Part shown: piece after piece, positions 40,818 through 50,731 of the stretch
Layout: every line of letters begins with the position of its first letter
Numbering within the stretch: the first letter of the stretch is position 1
Assembly (NCBI GenBank): GCA_020636325.1
Contig: JACJYC010000003.1
Coordinates: forward strand, 310,001-374,000
DNA: 64,000 nucleotides
Source of the DNA: Lewinellaceae bacterium
GTDB lineage: Bacteria; Bacteroidota; Bacteroidia; Chitinophagales; Saprospiraceae
Direction: 5' to 3'
Notes under the pieces: generated by a model
Told to the model about the DNA's origin: nothing
The model's input: only the letters and a program-made list of their open reading frames with translations
Databases searched by the model: none
Position numbers and translations under genes: made by a program

Positions 40818-43800
40818 ATGGAGGTCAAAAAAACGGCAATGAAACGCTTTAAGTTCATTTGCATGCCGGTGTTGCTCTTTCTGGTGAACGGCCTGAGCGC
40901 TCAAATCCTTGAAGTCACCGACGCCCCGCCGATCACGCCGCAGAACCTGATCACAAATGTGTTTTTGGGTGACGGGGTAGAGGTGGTCAGCGTGGTATAT
41001 CAGGGAGCGGACGAAGCGGTCGGCTATTTCAAGAACGGCGATAATGCCGTCGGTTTGAACAGAGGGATCGTAATGACCACCGGCAGGGCCGTTTCGCAAG
41101 GGGTAAACGTGGGCGTGGACGCGCCGGGCGGAAGTTTCGCCAGCTACTCCAACGGAAGCAACGCTTCGGACGTCGACCTCCTGTCCATCGCAAACGGCGC
41201 TTCCATCAACAACGTCAGCAAGTACATCATCACATTTATCCCGATTTCGGATACCCTGCGCTTCAGATACGCTTTCGCCTCAGAGGAATATCCTGAATGG
41301 GTTTGCAGCAATTTCAATGATATTTTCGGTTTTTTCATTTCCGGGCCGGGCATTACCGGACCCTATGAGAACAACGGCAAGAATATTGCACTGATCCCGG
41401 GGACCAACCTTCCGGTCCGGATCAATAACGTCAATCCCGGGGTAGTCGGCTCCAACGGCAGCATCGGCAACTGTTCGGGCGCCAACGGTTCACTGGCCTA
41501 TTCCCAGTTTTATAATGACAACAACGGCTCGGCCAAATTCCCGGTTTACGACGGGATTACCGATGTATTTACGGCAGAAGCCGTCGTCCAGCCCTGCCAG
41601 GTGTATACCATCAAGCTGGTCATTGCCGATGTGTCGGACAGCGCTTTCGATTCCGGCGTATTCCTGGAAGCCAAGAGTTTCGGGACCGGATCGCTACAGG
41701 TGGAAACCGCCACCCTCAGCCTCGACGGCAGCATTGCGGAAGGTTGCGCAAGCGGATCCATTACTTTCTCCCTTCCCAACCCGACGGAAGCCGATTTTCC
41801 GATCGATTTCAATCTGTCCGGAACGGCTCAAAACGGGATTGACTATGAAACGATCCCTACCAATTTATTCATTCCGGCCGGTTCCAACTCGATCACCATT
41901 TCCCTTACCGGGATTGAGGACGGCATCGATGAAGGGGATGAAACGATCATTTTTGATGTGCAAAGGGATATCTGCCACAGGGATACCTTCACCATTCTGC
42001 TGCGCGAAAACCCCTTGATCGACCCGGATCTAGGCCCGGATCAGACCATTTGCCAGGGGGATTCGGTTCAACTGGACGGCACCATCCCGATCGTATTGCC
42101 GGATCCGCCGTCCTTCACCAATTCCACACCGGTGAACATTACCCCATTTGGTACGGCGATTTATTCCGATATCCAGGTCAACGGCGTAGCGCCTACGATA
42201 CTGGGGCCGGATGTGATCCAGTCCATCTGCATTGACAGCCTGGCGCACCGTTGGATCGACGACCTGGATATTTACCTGATCGGCCCCGACGGCCAGTTTC
42301 TGGAGTTGACCACCGACAACGGCGGCAACGGCGGCAACGGTGCGCAACTCGATTATTACCTTCATACCTGTTTCACACCGACCGCCACCGTACCGATCAA
42401 TTTTCCGGGCCCCCTTGCGCCGCCCACAGCCGTTCCTTTTACCGGTGAGTTTTTGCCGGAAGGCGTTTTTTCGGACCTTTGGGACGGCGTAAAACAGACC
42501 AACGGGACCTGGCGTTTGTTGCTGTACGATGATGCCAACGGTTTTGAAGGGACCCTCTACCAGTGGACGATCACCTTCAATTCGATTTATGAGATAAAAT
42601 ATGACTGGTCGCCTGCGGCGGGGTTGAGCTGTACGGACTGCCCCGACCCGGTTGCCAAACCAGACCAGACCACCACCTATACGGTTACCGCTACAGACTC
42701 CTATGGATGCAGCGTTTCGCAGTCGGTGACCATCGAAGTGGAACCTGTTTACCCGGCCCCCGTGGTCACTTGCGGAACCCCCTCCAACAGCACGGTACAG
42801 GTGATCTGGGATCCGATTCCGGGCGCTGCCGGGTTTGAGGTCCAGGTCAACGGCGGCCCTTGGGAAGCACCAACAAGCCCGTTGTCCCACCAGGTCAACG
42901 GGGTGGCGATGGGCGAATCCGTGGAGATCAGCGTTCGCGCGGTCGGCGGTTGCGGCGGCCCGGCAACGACCGTTCAGTGCGTTGCTCAGGATTGCTCGCC
43001 GCCGGATGCTGCCGTAGAAAAAACGGATATCACCTGCGCCGGGGCAGGCGACGGGACCGTTACGGTGCTGCCGGCTACCGGCACTGCGCCGTTCAGTTTT
43101 CAACTCGCCGGGCAAACCAACGACACAGGCCTCTTCACCGGATTGGACAAAGGCGCTTATACGGGCGTATTGCGGGATGCCATCGGTTGCGCCCTGATCT
43201 TTAACGTGGTGATCAATGAACCCGAACCGCTCAATGCGGCGGCGATCATTGCCGAACCGGTTGATTGCAACGGAGCGGCTACCGGCGCCGCTGCGGCAGT
43301 CGCAACAGGCGGGACAGGGCCCTACGCCTTCGCCTGGTCGGACCTTTCCCCCGACTCCCTGAATACGAACCTGGCTGCGGGTGTTTTTGAGGTCACGATC
43401 ACGGATGCCAACGGTTGCGAAGCCACGGCGTCGATCGGATTGGACGACCCGCCCGCGATCGCGGTGGACGCCGTGGTTGCGGATGCATCGTGTTTCGGAT
43501 TGGACAACGGTTCGGCTGAACTCGCCATTTCAGGCGGAGTGAGCCCTTATGCCGTGGCCTGGGACGCCGCCGCCCAAAATCAGGCGACTGAAACGGCAGT
43601 CGGGTTGCCGGCGGGGCAATATTCGGCCATCATCAGGGACGCCAACGGCTGCGAAGTATCCAAAGTCGTGGACATCGGTGAGCCGGAGGCCATCGATCTT
43701 GCCGTTTCAGGGACGAATGCCCTGTGCAGCGATTCAAATGACGGCGCCGTATCGGCGATAGTTTCAGGCGGAACCGGAAACCTGACCCTGACCTGGACAA

Positions 43801-46304
43801 CGGACACGGGAACCAATATAGGCGACACGCCTGATGTTTCCGGCCTGCAACCGGGGCGTTATATCGCCGGCGTACTGGACGAAAACCAATGTGAAGCCAG
43901 GGATTCGGTGGAGATCACCGCGCCGGCCCTCCTGGCGGTCGTCCTGGCGACAGCGGATCCGGCCTGTGCAGGCGCCGCAAGCGGTACCGCCGAGGTTCAG
44001 ATTACCGGCGGCACGGCGCCTTATGAGGTCGATTGGGGCAATGGTTTCGTCAGCGACCTGACCCGGAATGATCTGTCCGCCGGAGCGTATAACCTTCAGA
44101 TCAGGGATGCCAACGGATGTACCGCATCCAATGCATTCTCGCTGACCGATCCCGGCGTATTGACCGCGGATGCCCAGGTACAACCGGTATCCTGCCAGGG
44201 CGCCGGCGACGGGGCCATAACCCTGACCGCTGCAGGCGGCGACGGAAACTATTCCTTTGAATGGGAAGGCGGCGCTACAGGCCCGTCAATCGCCGGGCTG
44301 AACCCGGGCCCGACCGGTGTAACGGTATCGGACGGCATGGGTTGTCAGGTGGAATTTGTATTCGTAGTGGACGAACCCGATCCCCTCGCGGTTACCATCG
44401 ACCTGACCAATCCGGATTGCAACGGCGCCTCGAACGGTTCGGCGGCAGCTACGGTAACGGGCGGCAACGGCGCCTATACCTACCAGTGGGACAATAATCA
44501 GACCGGCCCGGCGGCAAACGGCCTTCCGGCGGGCGCCCACCAGGTTACGATCACAGATAACGGAGGGTGTACCGAAATACGGGATTTCACCCTGCAGGAA
44601 CCTGCGGCGCTCTCAGCGACAATATCCACCACCATGGCCAGTTGCCGGCCTTCACCGGACGGCACCGCCTCGGTGGTTCCGGCAGGCGGGACACCGCCCT
44701 ATAATTACCATTGGGAAGACGGTCAAACGGCCGCGCTGGCTTCCGCACTTCTTGCGGGGCCCCATTCGGTAACCGTTTCCGATGCGCATGGCTGCGCAAT
44801 CACCCTGACAGGCATCGTGGATGCCGCTCCGCCTGTTGACCTGTCGTTGTCCGCAGCGCCGGTGCTGTGTTACGGCATGAACCAGGGCGCCATTATGAGT
44901 TCGGCTTCCGGCGGCACCGGTGTTTTGTCATATGCGTGGAGCCAGGCGGGCCTGCCGGCGGTTCCCAACCTGACCAACCTCTCTGCGGGGACCTACACCC
45001 TCACGGTAACCGACGAGCAGGGGTGCATGGCCACAGCCGGCATTACCATCACCCAGCCGGAGGCGCTTTCGGCTACCCCTCAGGCTACACAGGTCATCTG
45101 TGAAGGGGACCAGACCGGGTCCATCGATGTAGCTGTCTCAGGCGGCACGGGGCCCTACCAGTATGCCTGGAGCAACGGCGCTACCACAGAAGATATTTCC
45201 GGACTTCAGGTCGGCCAGTACGTATTGACGGTTACGGATGCCAATCAATGTCAGACAACGACCAACTCGACCATCCTTCAGCCTGATCCGCTGAAAATAA
45301 ATATTGTGGCCAAACCGGCGGATTGCTTCGGGGCCACAACCGGCGCGGTACAGGTGCAGACCTCCGGCGGAGCTGCCCCTTATTCCTTCAGCTGGAACAA
45401 CGGGACGACCACGGAAGACCTCACCGGTATTCCTGCGGGGAACTATACCCTCGAGGTGACCGACAACGCGGGGTGTTCCGCAGTCCGGGAAGTTTCGGTT
45501 ACGCAACCGGCAGCTCCGGTGGAGGCCCAGGTGGAAACCCTTGACGTCTCCTGCGCCGGCGGCCGGGACGGGCGGATTGACCTGGACGCAACGGGCGGGA
45601 CCGGGCCTTATGCCTACAGCTTCAACGGGATCGATTTCAACGGCAACAGCGGCAGGATCGGACTGGTCGCGGGCGTTTATCCGGTCATTATCAAGGATGC
45701 CCACGGCTGCATCTGGCAAGGCGGCCCGGTAGAGGTCAAGGAGCCCCAACCGCTGGTGCTCGACCTCGGCCCCGACCAAACCATTGCTTACGGCGAAGTG
45801 CTTAATTTGCCTGCCCCGGCCGTTTCCGGCGGTACCGGCCCGGGTTTCCAATACGCCTGGACGCCCCGGGATACCAGCCTGCTCAGCTGTTTCGACTGCC
45901 CGTCGCCGGTCATTACCATCGATTATCAAACTTCTTTTATCCTGGTGGTCACCGATGAGGCCGGATGTGAGACGGAGGATGTCCTGACGGTATTTGTTCA
46001 GAAAAACAACCGCGTATTTGTGCCGACCGGTTTTACGCCCAACAACGACGGTACAAACGACCGGTTGCTGGTCCACGCCAGGGCAGATACCCCGGTAGAA
46101 GTCGTGACTTTCCGGGTGTTTGACCGCTGGGGAGAGCTGGTCTACGAGGACGGCGGCTTTATGGCCAACGACCCCGACCGGGGATGGGACGGCGCCTTCC
46201 GGCAGCAACCCATGAATTCCGGCGTGTTCCTCTGGAGCCTGGAAGTGCAATACCAGGATGGGAACCGGGAAAGCTTTAAGGGCAGTACGACCTTGATTCG
46301 TTGA
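40818..46304 (+). CDS. Giant surface protein: choice-of-anchor L, P domain, 12 SprB repeats, T9SS type B sorting domain
   Basis: 1828 residues. A signal peptide (FICMPVLLFLVNGLSAQ) precedes a choice-of-anchor L domain (about 50-290; RGIVMTTG, YAFASEEYPEW, FNDIFGFFISGPG), a Calx-beta-like module (about 295-395), a proprotein-convertase-type P domain (about 428-590; WIDDLDIYLIGPDG, NGTWRLLLYDD), and an FN3-like module. Residues 732-1645 are 12 tandem SprB repeats of about 77 residues. The end is a gliding-motility-associated C-terminal domain (FTPNNDGTNDRL ... TTLIR), the T9SS signal. SprB is the adhesin moved along the surface of gliding Flavobacterium, so adhesion or gliding is the likely role. 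An alternative start is the ATG at 40839. Confidence 0.92.
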   Translation: MEVKKTAMKRFKFICMPVLLFLVNGLSAQILEVTDAPPITPQNLITNVFLGDGVEVVSVVYQGADEAVGYFKNGDNAVGLNRGIVMTTGRAVSQGVNVGVDAPGGSFASYSNGSNASDVDLLSIANGASINNVSKYIITFIPISDTLRFRYAFASEEYPEWVCSNFNDIFGFFISGPGITGPYENNGKNIALIPGTNLPVRINNVNPGVVGSNGSIGNCSGANGSLAYSQFYNDNNGSAKFPVYDGITDVFTAEAVVQPCQVYTIKLVIADVSDSAFDSGVFLEAKSFGTGSLQVETATLSLDGSIAEGCASGSITFSLPNPTEADFPIDFNLSGTAQNGIDYETIPTNLFIPAGSNSITISLTGIEDGIDEGDETIIFDVQRDICHRDTFTILLRENPLIDPDLGPDQTICQGDSVQLDGTIPIVLPDPPSFTNSTPVNITPFGTAIYSDIQVNGVAPTILGPDVIQSICIDSLAHRWIDDLDIYLIGPDGQFLELTTDNGGNGGNGAQLDYYLHTCFTPTATVPINFPGPLAPPTAVPFTGEFLPEGVFSDLWDGVKQTNGTWRLLLYDDANGFEGTLYQWTITFNSIYEIKYDWSPAAGLSCTDCPDPVAKPDQTTTYTVTATDSYGCSVSQSVTIEVEPVYPAPVVTCGTPSNSTVQVIWDPIPGAAGFEVQVNGGPWEAPTSPLSHQVNGVAMGESVEISVRAVGGCGGPATTVQCVAQDCSPPDAAVEKTDITCAGAGDGTVTVLPATGTAPFSFQLAGQTNDTGLFTGLDKGAYTGVLRDAIGCALIFNVVINEPEPLNAAAIIAEPVDCNGAATGAAAAVATGGTGPYAFAWSDLSPDSLNTNLAAGVFEVTITDANGCEATASIGLDDPPAIAVDAVVADASCFGLDNGSAELAISGGVSPYAVAWDAAAQNQATETAVGLPAGQYSAIIRDANGCEVSKVVDIGEPEAIDLAVSGTNALCSDSNDGAVSAIVSGGTGNLTLTWTTDTGTNIGDTPDVSGLQPGRYIAGVLDENQCEARDSVEITAPALLAVVLATADPACAGAASGTAEVQITGGTAPYEVDWGNGFVSDLTRNDLSAGAYNLQIRDANGCTASNAFSLTDPGVLTADAQVQPVSCQGAGDGAITLTAAGGDGNYSFEWEGGATGPSIAGLNPGPTGVTVSDGMGCQVEFVFVVDEPDPLAVTIDLTNPDCNGASNGSAAATVTGGNGAYTYQWDNNQTGPAANGLPAGAHQVTITDNGGCTEIRDFTLQEPAALSATISTTMASCRPSPDGTASVVPAGGTPPYNYHWEDGQTAALASALLAGPHSVTVSDAHGCAITLTGIVDAAPPVDLSLSAAPVLCYGMNQGAIMSSASGGTGVLSYAWSQAGLPAVPNLTNLSAGTYTLTVTDEQGCMATAGITITQPEALSATPQATQVICEGDQTGSIDVAVSGGTGPYQYAWSNGATTEDISGLQVGQYVLTVTDANQCQTTTNSTILQPDPLKINIVAKPADCFGATTGAVQVQTSGGAAPYSFSWNNGTTTEDLTGIPAGNYTLEVTDNAGCSAVREVSVTQPAAPVEAQVETLDVSCAGGRDGRIDLDATGGTGPYAYSFNGIDFNGNSGRIGLVAGVYPVIIKDAHGCIWQGGPVEVKEPQPLVLDLGPDQTIAYGEVLNLPAPAVSGGTGPGFQYAWTPRDTSLLSCFDCPSPVITIDYQTSFILVVTDEAGCETEDVLTVFVQKNNRVFVPTGFTPNNDGTNDRLLVHARADTPVEVVTFRVFDRWGELVYEDGGFMANDPDRGWDGAFRQQPMNSGVFLWSLEVQYQDGNRESFKGSTTLIR
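43014..45755 (+). repeat. Array of 12 SprB-type repeats within the giant protein gene
   Basis: Twelve diverged coding repeats of about 230 bases. Each encodes a pattern of a Cys followed by GxxxG-A, then GGTGPY-x-W, AGxYxVTITDANGC and a terminal EP-x-(L/I). The repeats are similar as protein and variable as DNA, so this is an old array. Confidence 0.85.
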
Positions 46305-46341
46305 CGGGGTAAGGTGTTGCGCACCGCAGATTCAGGAAAAT

Positions 46342-46371
46342 TTGGAAAAACCGGCAGTTGTTTTATATTCG
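46342..46371 (+). promoter_or_regulatory. Promoter of the SNF2 helicase gene
   Basis: TTG (46342-46344), 19-base spacer, TATATTCG (46364-46371), one mismatch, 21 bases before the ATG at 46393. This rules out the TTG at 46342 as a start codon. Confidence 0.65.
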
Positions 46372-46392
46372 CATTGGATCCAATTCAATGCC

Positions 46393-48975
46393 ATGAGCAG
46401 CACCGCCAAAGAAAAAGCAAAAAAGCCCGGAAGCCGTAAAAAATCCAAAAAACAGAAGGTCTCATACCACAAAAGGCCGGACGCTCTGCAACTCGATGTC
46501 TGGCAATTTGCCTTGCGGAAGCAATTCGGAGAAGAGAGCCGTTTTGTCATTTCCAATATCGGGGAAGAACCGGTCTTTTCCACCTTCCGGGTATTCAACC
46601 CCGAAACGAAGAATGATTACGAAGTGTGGATCCGCAACGGAGAAACCCGATTCGGCCATATTCCCGGACCATCCCTTTTCCAGACCGGCAATCTTTGCAC
46701 CTGCCATGATTTCAGGACCAACAGGTTGGGCATGTGCAAACATATCAGCGCGGTGCTGAGCCACCTTGGAAAAAAAAGGGGGAACAAGAAAATCCTGAAA
46801 CAATCTTTCCGCCCGCCCGATACGGCGATTTATCTCGATTACCTGTCCGGAAGAGAGGTCCGGATTGCCATTGGAACCGAGAAAACTGAGGAATTCGAGG
46901 AGTGGTCTGAGGCATATTTCGATGAAGAAGGTCGGATCAGGCCGGATACTTTCAGCGGATTCAACAAAATCATCCTGGAAGGAAGGAAGATCCACCCGGG
47001 ATTCTTCTGCACACCCGATGCCTTTGAGTTCATTCTGCAGAAAAGAGAGGAGATCGGACGCAGGAAAAAGATCAGGGCTGAGATTCCGGGTGGCGCGGAG
47101 GATCCCTTTTTTGACGGGCTGATGGCCAACATCAAACTTTACCCGTATCAGCGTCAGGGAATCCTTTTCGGGGCGAATGCAGGGCGGTGCCTGATCGCCG
47201 ATGAAATGGGGCTCGGCAAGACCATCCAGGCTATCGGAACAGCGGAATTATTGAAACGGGTTACCGGTATTCAAAAGGTGATCATTATATGCCCGACTTC
47301 GTTGAAATACCAGTGGAAATCAGAGATCAGAAAATTTACAGGGCAGGAAGCTGTTGTTGTGGAAGGGATGCAAACCAAACGGATAAAAATCTACGAGGAA
47401 TCGGAATCCTTTTACCACATCATGAGCTATAATGTCGGAACGAATGACGTGGAAGCCATTAACCGGATGGATGCGGACCTGATCATTCTGGACGAGGCGC
47501 AGCGGATCAAAAATTTCAGGACGAAGGCAGCTACGCAGCTCAAGAAAATCTATACGCCATATTGTCTGGTCCTGACAGGGACCCCGCTTGAGAATAAACT
47601 CGAAGAATTATATTCCATTGTCCAATTTGTCGATCAATTCAAATTCCCTCCGCTGTATCGCTTCCTGGACCGTTACCAGGTGATGGAAGAAGGCCGGGTA
47701 ATCGGTTACAGGAACCTGAAAGAAATTTCAGAAATACTGGGGTCCTGCATGATCAGGCGGCTCAAAAAGGAGGTGATCAAGCAATTGCCCAAACGGGTTG
47801 ACAAACACCTGTTCGTCCCGATGACGAGCCAGCAGGCAACCATCCACAAAGAGCTGGAAGATAATGTTGCCCGTTTGGTCGCCAAATGGAAGCGATATAA
47901 TTTTTTGAATGAAACGGACAGGAGAAGGCTGATCCTGAGCCTGAGCCAGATGCGGATGGTTTGCGACAGCACCTTTATCCTGGATCAGGAAACCCGGTTT
48001 GATACCAAAATTGACGAGTTGATGTACATTTTGGAAGAGGCGCTCGGCGACCCCGACCAAAAGGTTGTAATTTTCAGTCAATGGGAAAGGATGACCAGAT
48101 TGGTGGCACAACAACTGGAAGCCATTGAAGTCGGCTTTGCCTGGCTGCACGGCGGGGTGGAAAGCCGCTCACGCGGAGACCTGCTCGAAAAATTCAGGGA
48201 AGATGCCGACTGCCGGATCTTCCTGTCCACGGATGCCGGCGGAGTAGGTTTGAACCTGCAAAACGCAAGCCTTGTCATCAATCTGGATCTGCCGTGGAAT
48301 CCGGCCGTCCTTGAACAGCGCATTGCCCGGGTTTTTCGCATCGGTCAAAAATCCAAGGTTACGGTCATCAACATGGTTGCGACAAACACCATAGAGCATC
48401 GCATGCTCAGCGTTCTGGCCTTCAAGGCAGAAATGGCTAAAGGCGTACTGGACCCGGAGGGCGAAGACGCGATCTTTATGAGCGCATCCCGGTTCAAAAA
48501 ACTCATGGAGAATATTGAACAGCTGTCAACCTCGTCAGAAACGGAGACCAATCTGTTTGGCGAGCCGGATATCGGAAATGAGGAAGAAAACCTCGAATCG
48601 CCCGATCAGGCCAAGCCCGGCGAAGCAGGTGCAGGTGCGGAGCATGCAGGGGTGGATACATTCATCGGGGATGATGACATAAAGGAATCAGGGAAACAGA
48701 CCGAAGAACGTGAAAAATCCGGTAAGGAACCGCCGTCAGGCGAAAAAGCCGGGCCGGAGCAGATCGGCGAGGTCGTACAATCCGGCATTTCGTTTTTCTC
48801 CGGTCTGGCCAATATTTTGAATAACCGGGAAAAGACCGCTGAACTGGTTGAAAGCCTCGTTCAGAAGGATGAAAATTCCGGGGAAACCTTTCTGAAAATC
48901 CCCATCGAAAACAAAGAGGTGGTCAGCAATGCCCTGGAGGCATTCCGGAAGCTGGTTTCGGCATTGGGTAATTGA
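46393..48975 (+). CDS. SNF2-family ATPase with SWIM zinc finger
   Basis: 860 residues. A basic N-terminus is followed by a SWIM-type zinc finger: LCTCHDF (Cys102, Cys104) and MCKH (about 116-118). Helicase motif I is ADEMGLGKT (about 268-276), motif II LDEAQR (about 366), motif III LTGTPLEN, and the C-terminal half has VVIFSQWERM, STDAGGVGLNLQNA and IARVFRIGQ. These DNA-dependent translocases remodel protein-DNA complexes such as stalled RNA polymerase (RapA type). The last about 140 residues are a Glu/Ser/Gly-rich linker and a helical tail of unknown role. It has its own promoter and precedes the amidase lipoprotein gene by 31 bases. Confidence 0.9.
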   Translation: MSSTAKEKAKKPGSRKKSKKQKVSYHKRPDALQLDVWQFALRKQFGEESRFVISNIGEEPVFSTFRVFNPETKNDYEVWIRNGETRFGHIPGPSLFQTGNLCTCHDFRTNRLGMCKHISAVLSHLGKKRGNKKILKQSFRPPDTAIYLDYLSGREVRIAIGTEKTEEFEEWSEAYFDEEGRIRPDTFSGFNKIILEGRKIHPGFFCTPDAFEFILQKREEIGRRKKIRAEIPGGAEDPFFDGLMANIKLYPYQRQGILFGANAGRCLIADEMGLGKTIQAIGTAELLKRVTGIQKVIIICPTSLKYQWKSEIRKFTGQEAVVVEGMQTKRIKIYEESESFYHIMSYNVGTNDVEAINRMDADLIILDEAQRIKNFRTKAATQLKKIYTPYCLVLTGTPLENKLEELYSIVQFVDQFKFPPLYRFLDRYQVMEEGRVIGYRNLKEISEILGSCMIRRLKKEVIKQLPKRVDKHLFVPMTSQQATIHKELEDNVARLVAKWKRYNFLNETDRRRLILSLSQMRMVCDSTFILDQETRFDTKIDELMYILEEALGDPDQKVVIFSQWERMTRLVAQQLEAIEVGFAWLHGGVESRSRGDLLEKFREDADCRIFLSTDAGGVGLNLQNASLVINLDLPWNPAVLEQRIARVFRIGQKSKVTVINMVATNTIEHRMLSVLAFKAEMAKGVLDPEGEDAIFMSASRFKKLMENIEQLSTSSETETNLFGEPDIGNEEENLESPDQAKPGEAGAGAEHAGVDTFIGDDDIKESGKQTEEREKSGKEPPSGEKAGPEQIGEVVQSGISFFSGLANILNNREKTAELVESLVQKDENSGETFLKIPIENKEVVSNALEAFRKLVSALGN

Positions 48976-49006
48976 ACAATTTGATTAATTAAATTACACC
49001 AAATTA

Positions 49007-50719
49007 ATGACATTCAAGAAAATAAGTCAAGTTTGTTCAATTCCGGCCCCAATCGCAGTCTTCCTGGCGATCTTCCTCACCGGATGCCAGGCCGGAAAAA
49101 AAATCGCAGATGGGGACGCGGAAAAAATCCCGTTCACCACCGCCGACCTGAAGGCCGCCCAAAAGGTGATCGGCCTGTCCTTTACAGATAACGAAATCGA
49201 TACCTTGTACGGAACGGTGGCCCGCAACCTGGATGGATACCAGGGCCTCCGGCAAACGCCGCTTGAAAATGCCGTGGCCCCGGCCCTGGTTTTTGACCCC
49301 AGGCCGGCAGGATTCAATATGGCCGAGGTGCCCGCAGCGGGCACTGCTGAATGGGGCCTGCCGGAAGAAGTGACCTTGCCGGACAACAAGGAAGAGCTGG
49401 CCTTTTATTCCGTTGCCGAACTGTCGGTGCTGATCCGGACCCGGAAAATCACCTCCGTTGAATTGACCGGCATTTACCTGGAGCGCATCAGGCGGTACGA
49501 TGCCCGGCTTGAAGCCGTCATAACGCTGACCGATTCGCTGGCCCTTGTCCAGGCCCGCCGCGCGGACGCGGAGATCGCCGCCGGAAAATACCGGGGCCCG
49601 CTCCATGGGATTCCGTACGGGGTCAAGGACCTGGCATCCGTGAAAGGTTATCCCACAACCTGGGGCGCTCAGCCATTCAAAAACCAGCAATTCGACTTTA
49701 CGGCTACCGTAGTGGAAAAGCTGGAGGCCGCCGGCGCCGTACTGGTCGCCAAACTGGTTTCGGGCGAGCTGGCCACCGGCGATATCTGGTTTGCGGGCCA
49801 GACCAAAAATCCGTGGGACCTCCAGCAGGGGGCGAGCGGTTCCTCCGCAGGTTCGGGCTCGGCGACGGCTGCCGGCCTCGTGGCTTTTTCCATCGGTACG
49901 GAAACCTGGGGATCCATCCTCTCTCCTTCTTCCCAATGCGGGGCTACGGGACTGCGGCCCACCTTCGGCCGTGTGAGCCGGTATGGTGTCATGACGCTGG
50001 CCTGGTCGCTGGACAAAGTAGGCCCGATCTGCAGGACCGCTCAGGATTGCGCGCTGGTGCTCAACGCCATAAAAGGCCGGGATGAGAAAGACCGGTCGAC
50101 GATCGATGCGGGTTTCGTCTATGACGCGGACCTGGACCTGAAAACCCTCAGGGTCGGTTTTCTGGAGGAAGAATTCAGCAAGGAAACCGGCAAATGGGGC
50201 GAAAACGCAAACCAGGCGCTGGCAACCTTCCGGTCGATGGGCATAGAACCGGAACCCATGACTTTGCCGGGGGGCGCGTCGGTCTACGCCCTGATGTCCA
50301 CCATCATCCGGGCAGAGGCGGGCGCGGCTTTTGACGACCTGGTGCTCTCCAATCAGGATGACGATCTGGCCAGACAGACAAGGTGGTCAAGGGCGAACTC
50401 GTTGCGCCAGGCCCGGTTCATTCCGGCCGTTGAATACATCCAGGCCAACCGGTACCGCGACCAGCTGATCAATGAGATGAAGGCCGTCTTCGACCGGTAC
50501 GACGCCGTCATTGTGCCGACGAACACCGGCAACCAGTCGGCCCTCAGCAACCTGACCGGTCATCCGGCCATTTGTCTCCCCAACGGGTGGGATGACAAGG
50601 GACGTCCGACCAGCATCAGCCTGTTGGGCGGCCTGTACAAGGAAAATATTTTGCTGGCGATCGGGGCCAGGTTCCAGGCGCTGACCGATTTTGAGAGCCG
50701 GCATCCCGCGGGATTCTGA
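49007..50719 (+). CDS. Amidase-signature lipoprotein
   Basis: 570 residues. The signal segment ends in FLTGC, a lipobox with Cys near residue 27. The amidase-signature core starts with GIPYGVKDLA (Lys about 206) and the Ser-rich QGASGSSAGSGS (about 272-283); with the GTETWGSIL segment these give the Ser-cisSer-Lys triad. An N-terminal region of about 130 residues precedes the core. The family hydrolyses amide bonds in diverse substrates; a periplasmic, membrane-anchored amidase cannot be GatA. Followed by trmN6 12 bases later. Confidence 0.88.
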   Translation: MTFKKISQVCSIPAPIAVFLAIFLTGCQAGKKIADGDAEKIPFTTADLKAAQKVIGLSFTDNEIDTLYGTVARNLDGYQGLRQTPLENAVAPALVFDPRPAGFNMAEVPAAGTAEWGLPEEVTLPDNKEELAFYSVAELSVLIRTRKITSVELTGIYLERIRRYDARLEAVITLTDSLALVQARRADAEIAAGKYRGPLHGIPYGVKDLASVKGYPTTWGAQPFKNQQFDFTATVVEKLEAAGAVLVAKLVSGELATGDIWFAGQTKNPWDLQQGASGSSAGSGSATAAGLVAFSIGTETWGSILSPSSQCGATGLRPTFGRVSRYGVMTLAWSLDKVGPICRTAQDCALVLNAIKGRDEKDRSTIDAGFVYDADLDLKTLRVGFLEEEFSKETGKWGENANQALATFRSMGIEPEPMTLPGGASVYALMSTIIRAEAGAAFDDLVLSNQDDDLARQTRWSRANSLRQARFIPAVEYIQANRYRDQLINEMKAVFDRYDAVIVPTNTGNQSALSNLTGHPAICLPNGWDDKGRPTSISLLGGLYKENILLAIGARFQALTDFESRHPAGF

Positions 50720-50731
50720 CCTATTCCAGCC

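Noticed and set aside
43014..45755. Possible CRISPR-like or satellite DNA repeat
   Set aside because: The period is about 230 bases, in frame, and conserved as protein rather than DNA; these are SprB repeats.
49007..50719. GatA subunit of the amidotransferase
   Set aside because: The lipoprotein signal and the extra N-terminal region place it outside the cytoplasm, and no gatB or gatC is nearby.
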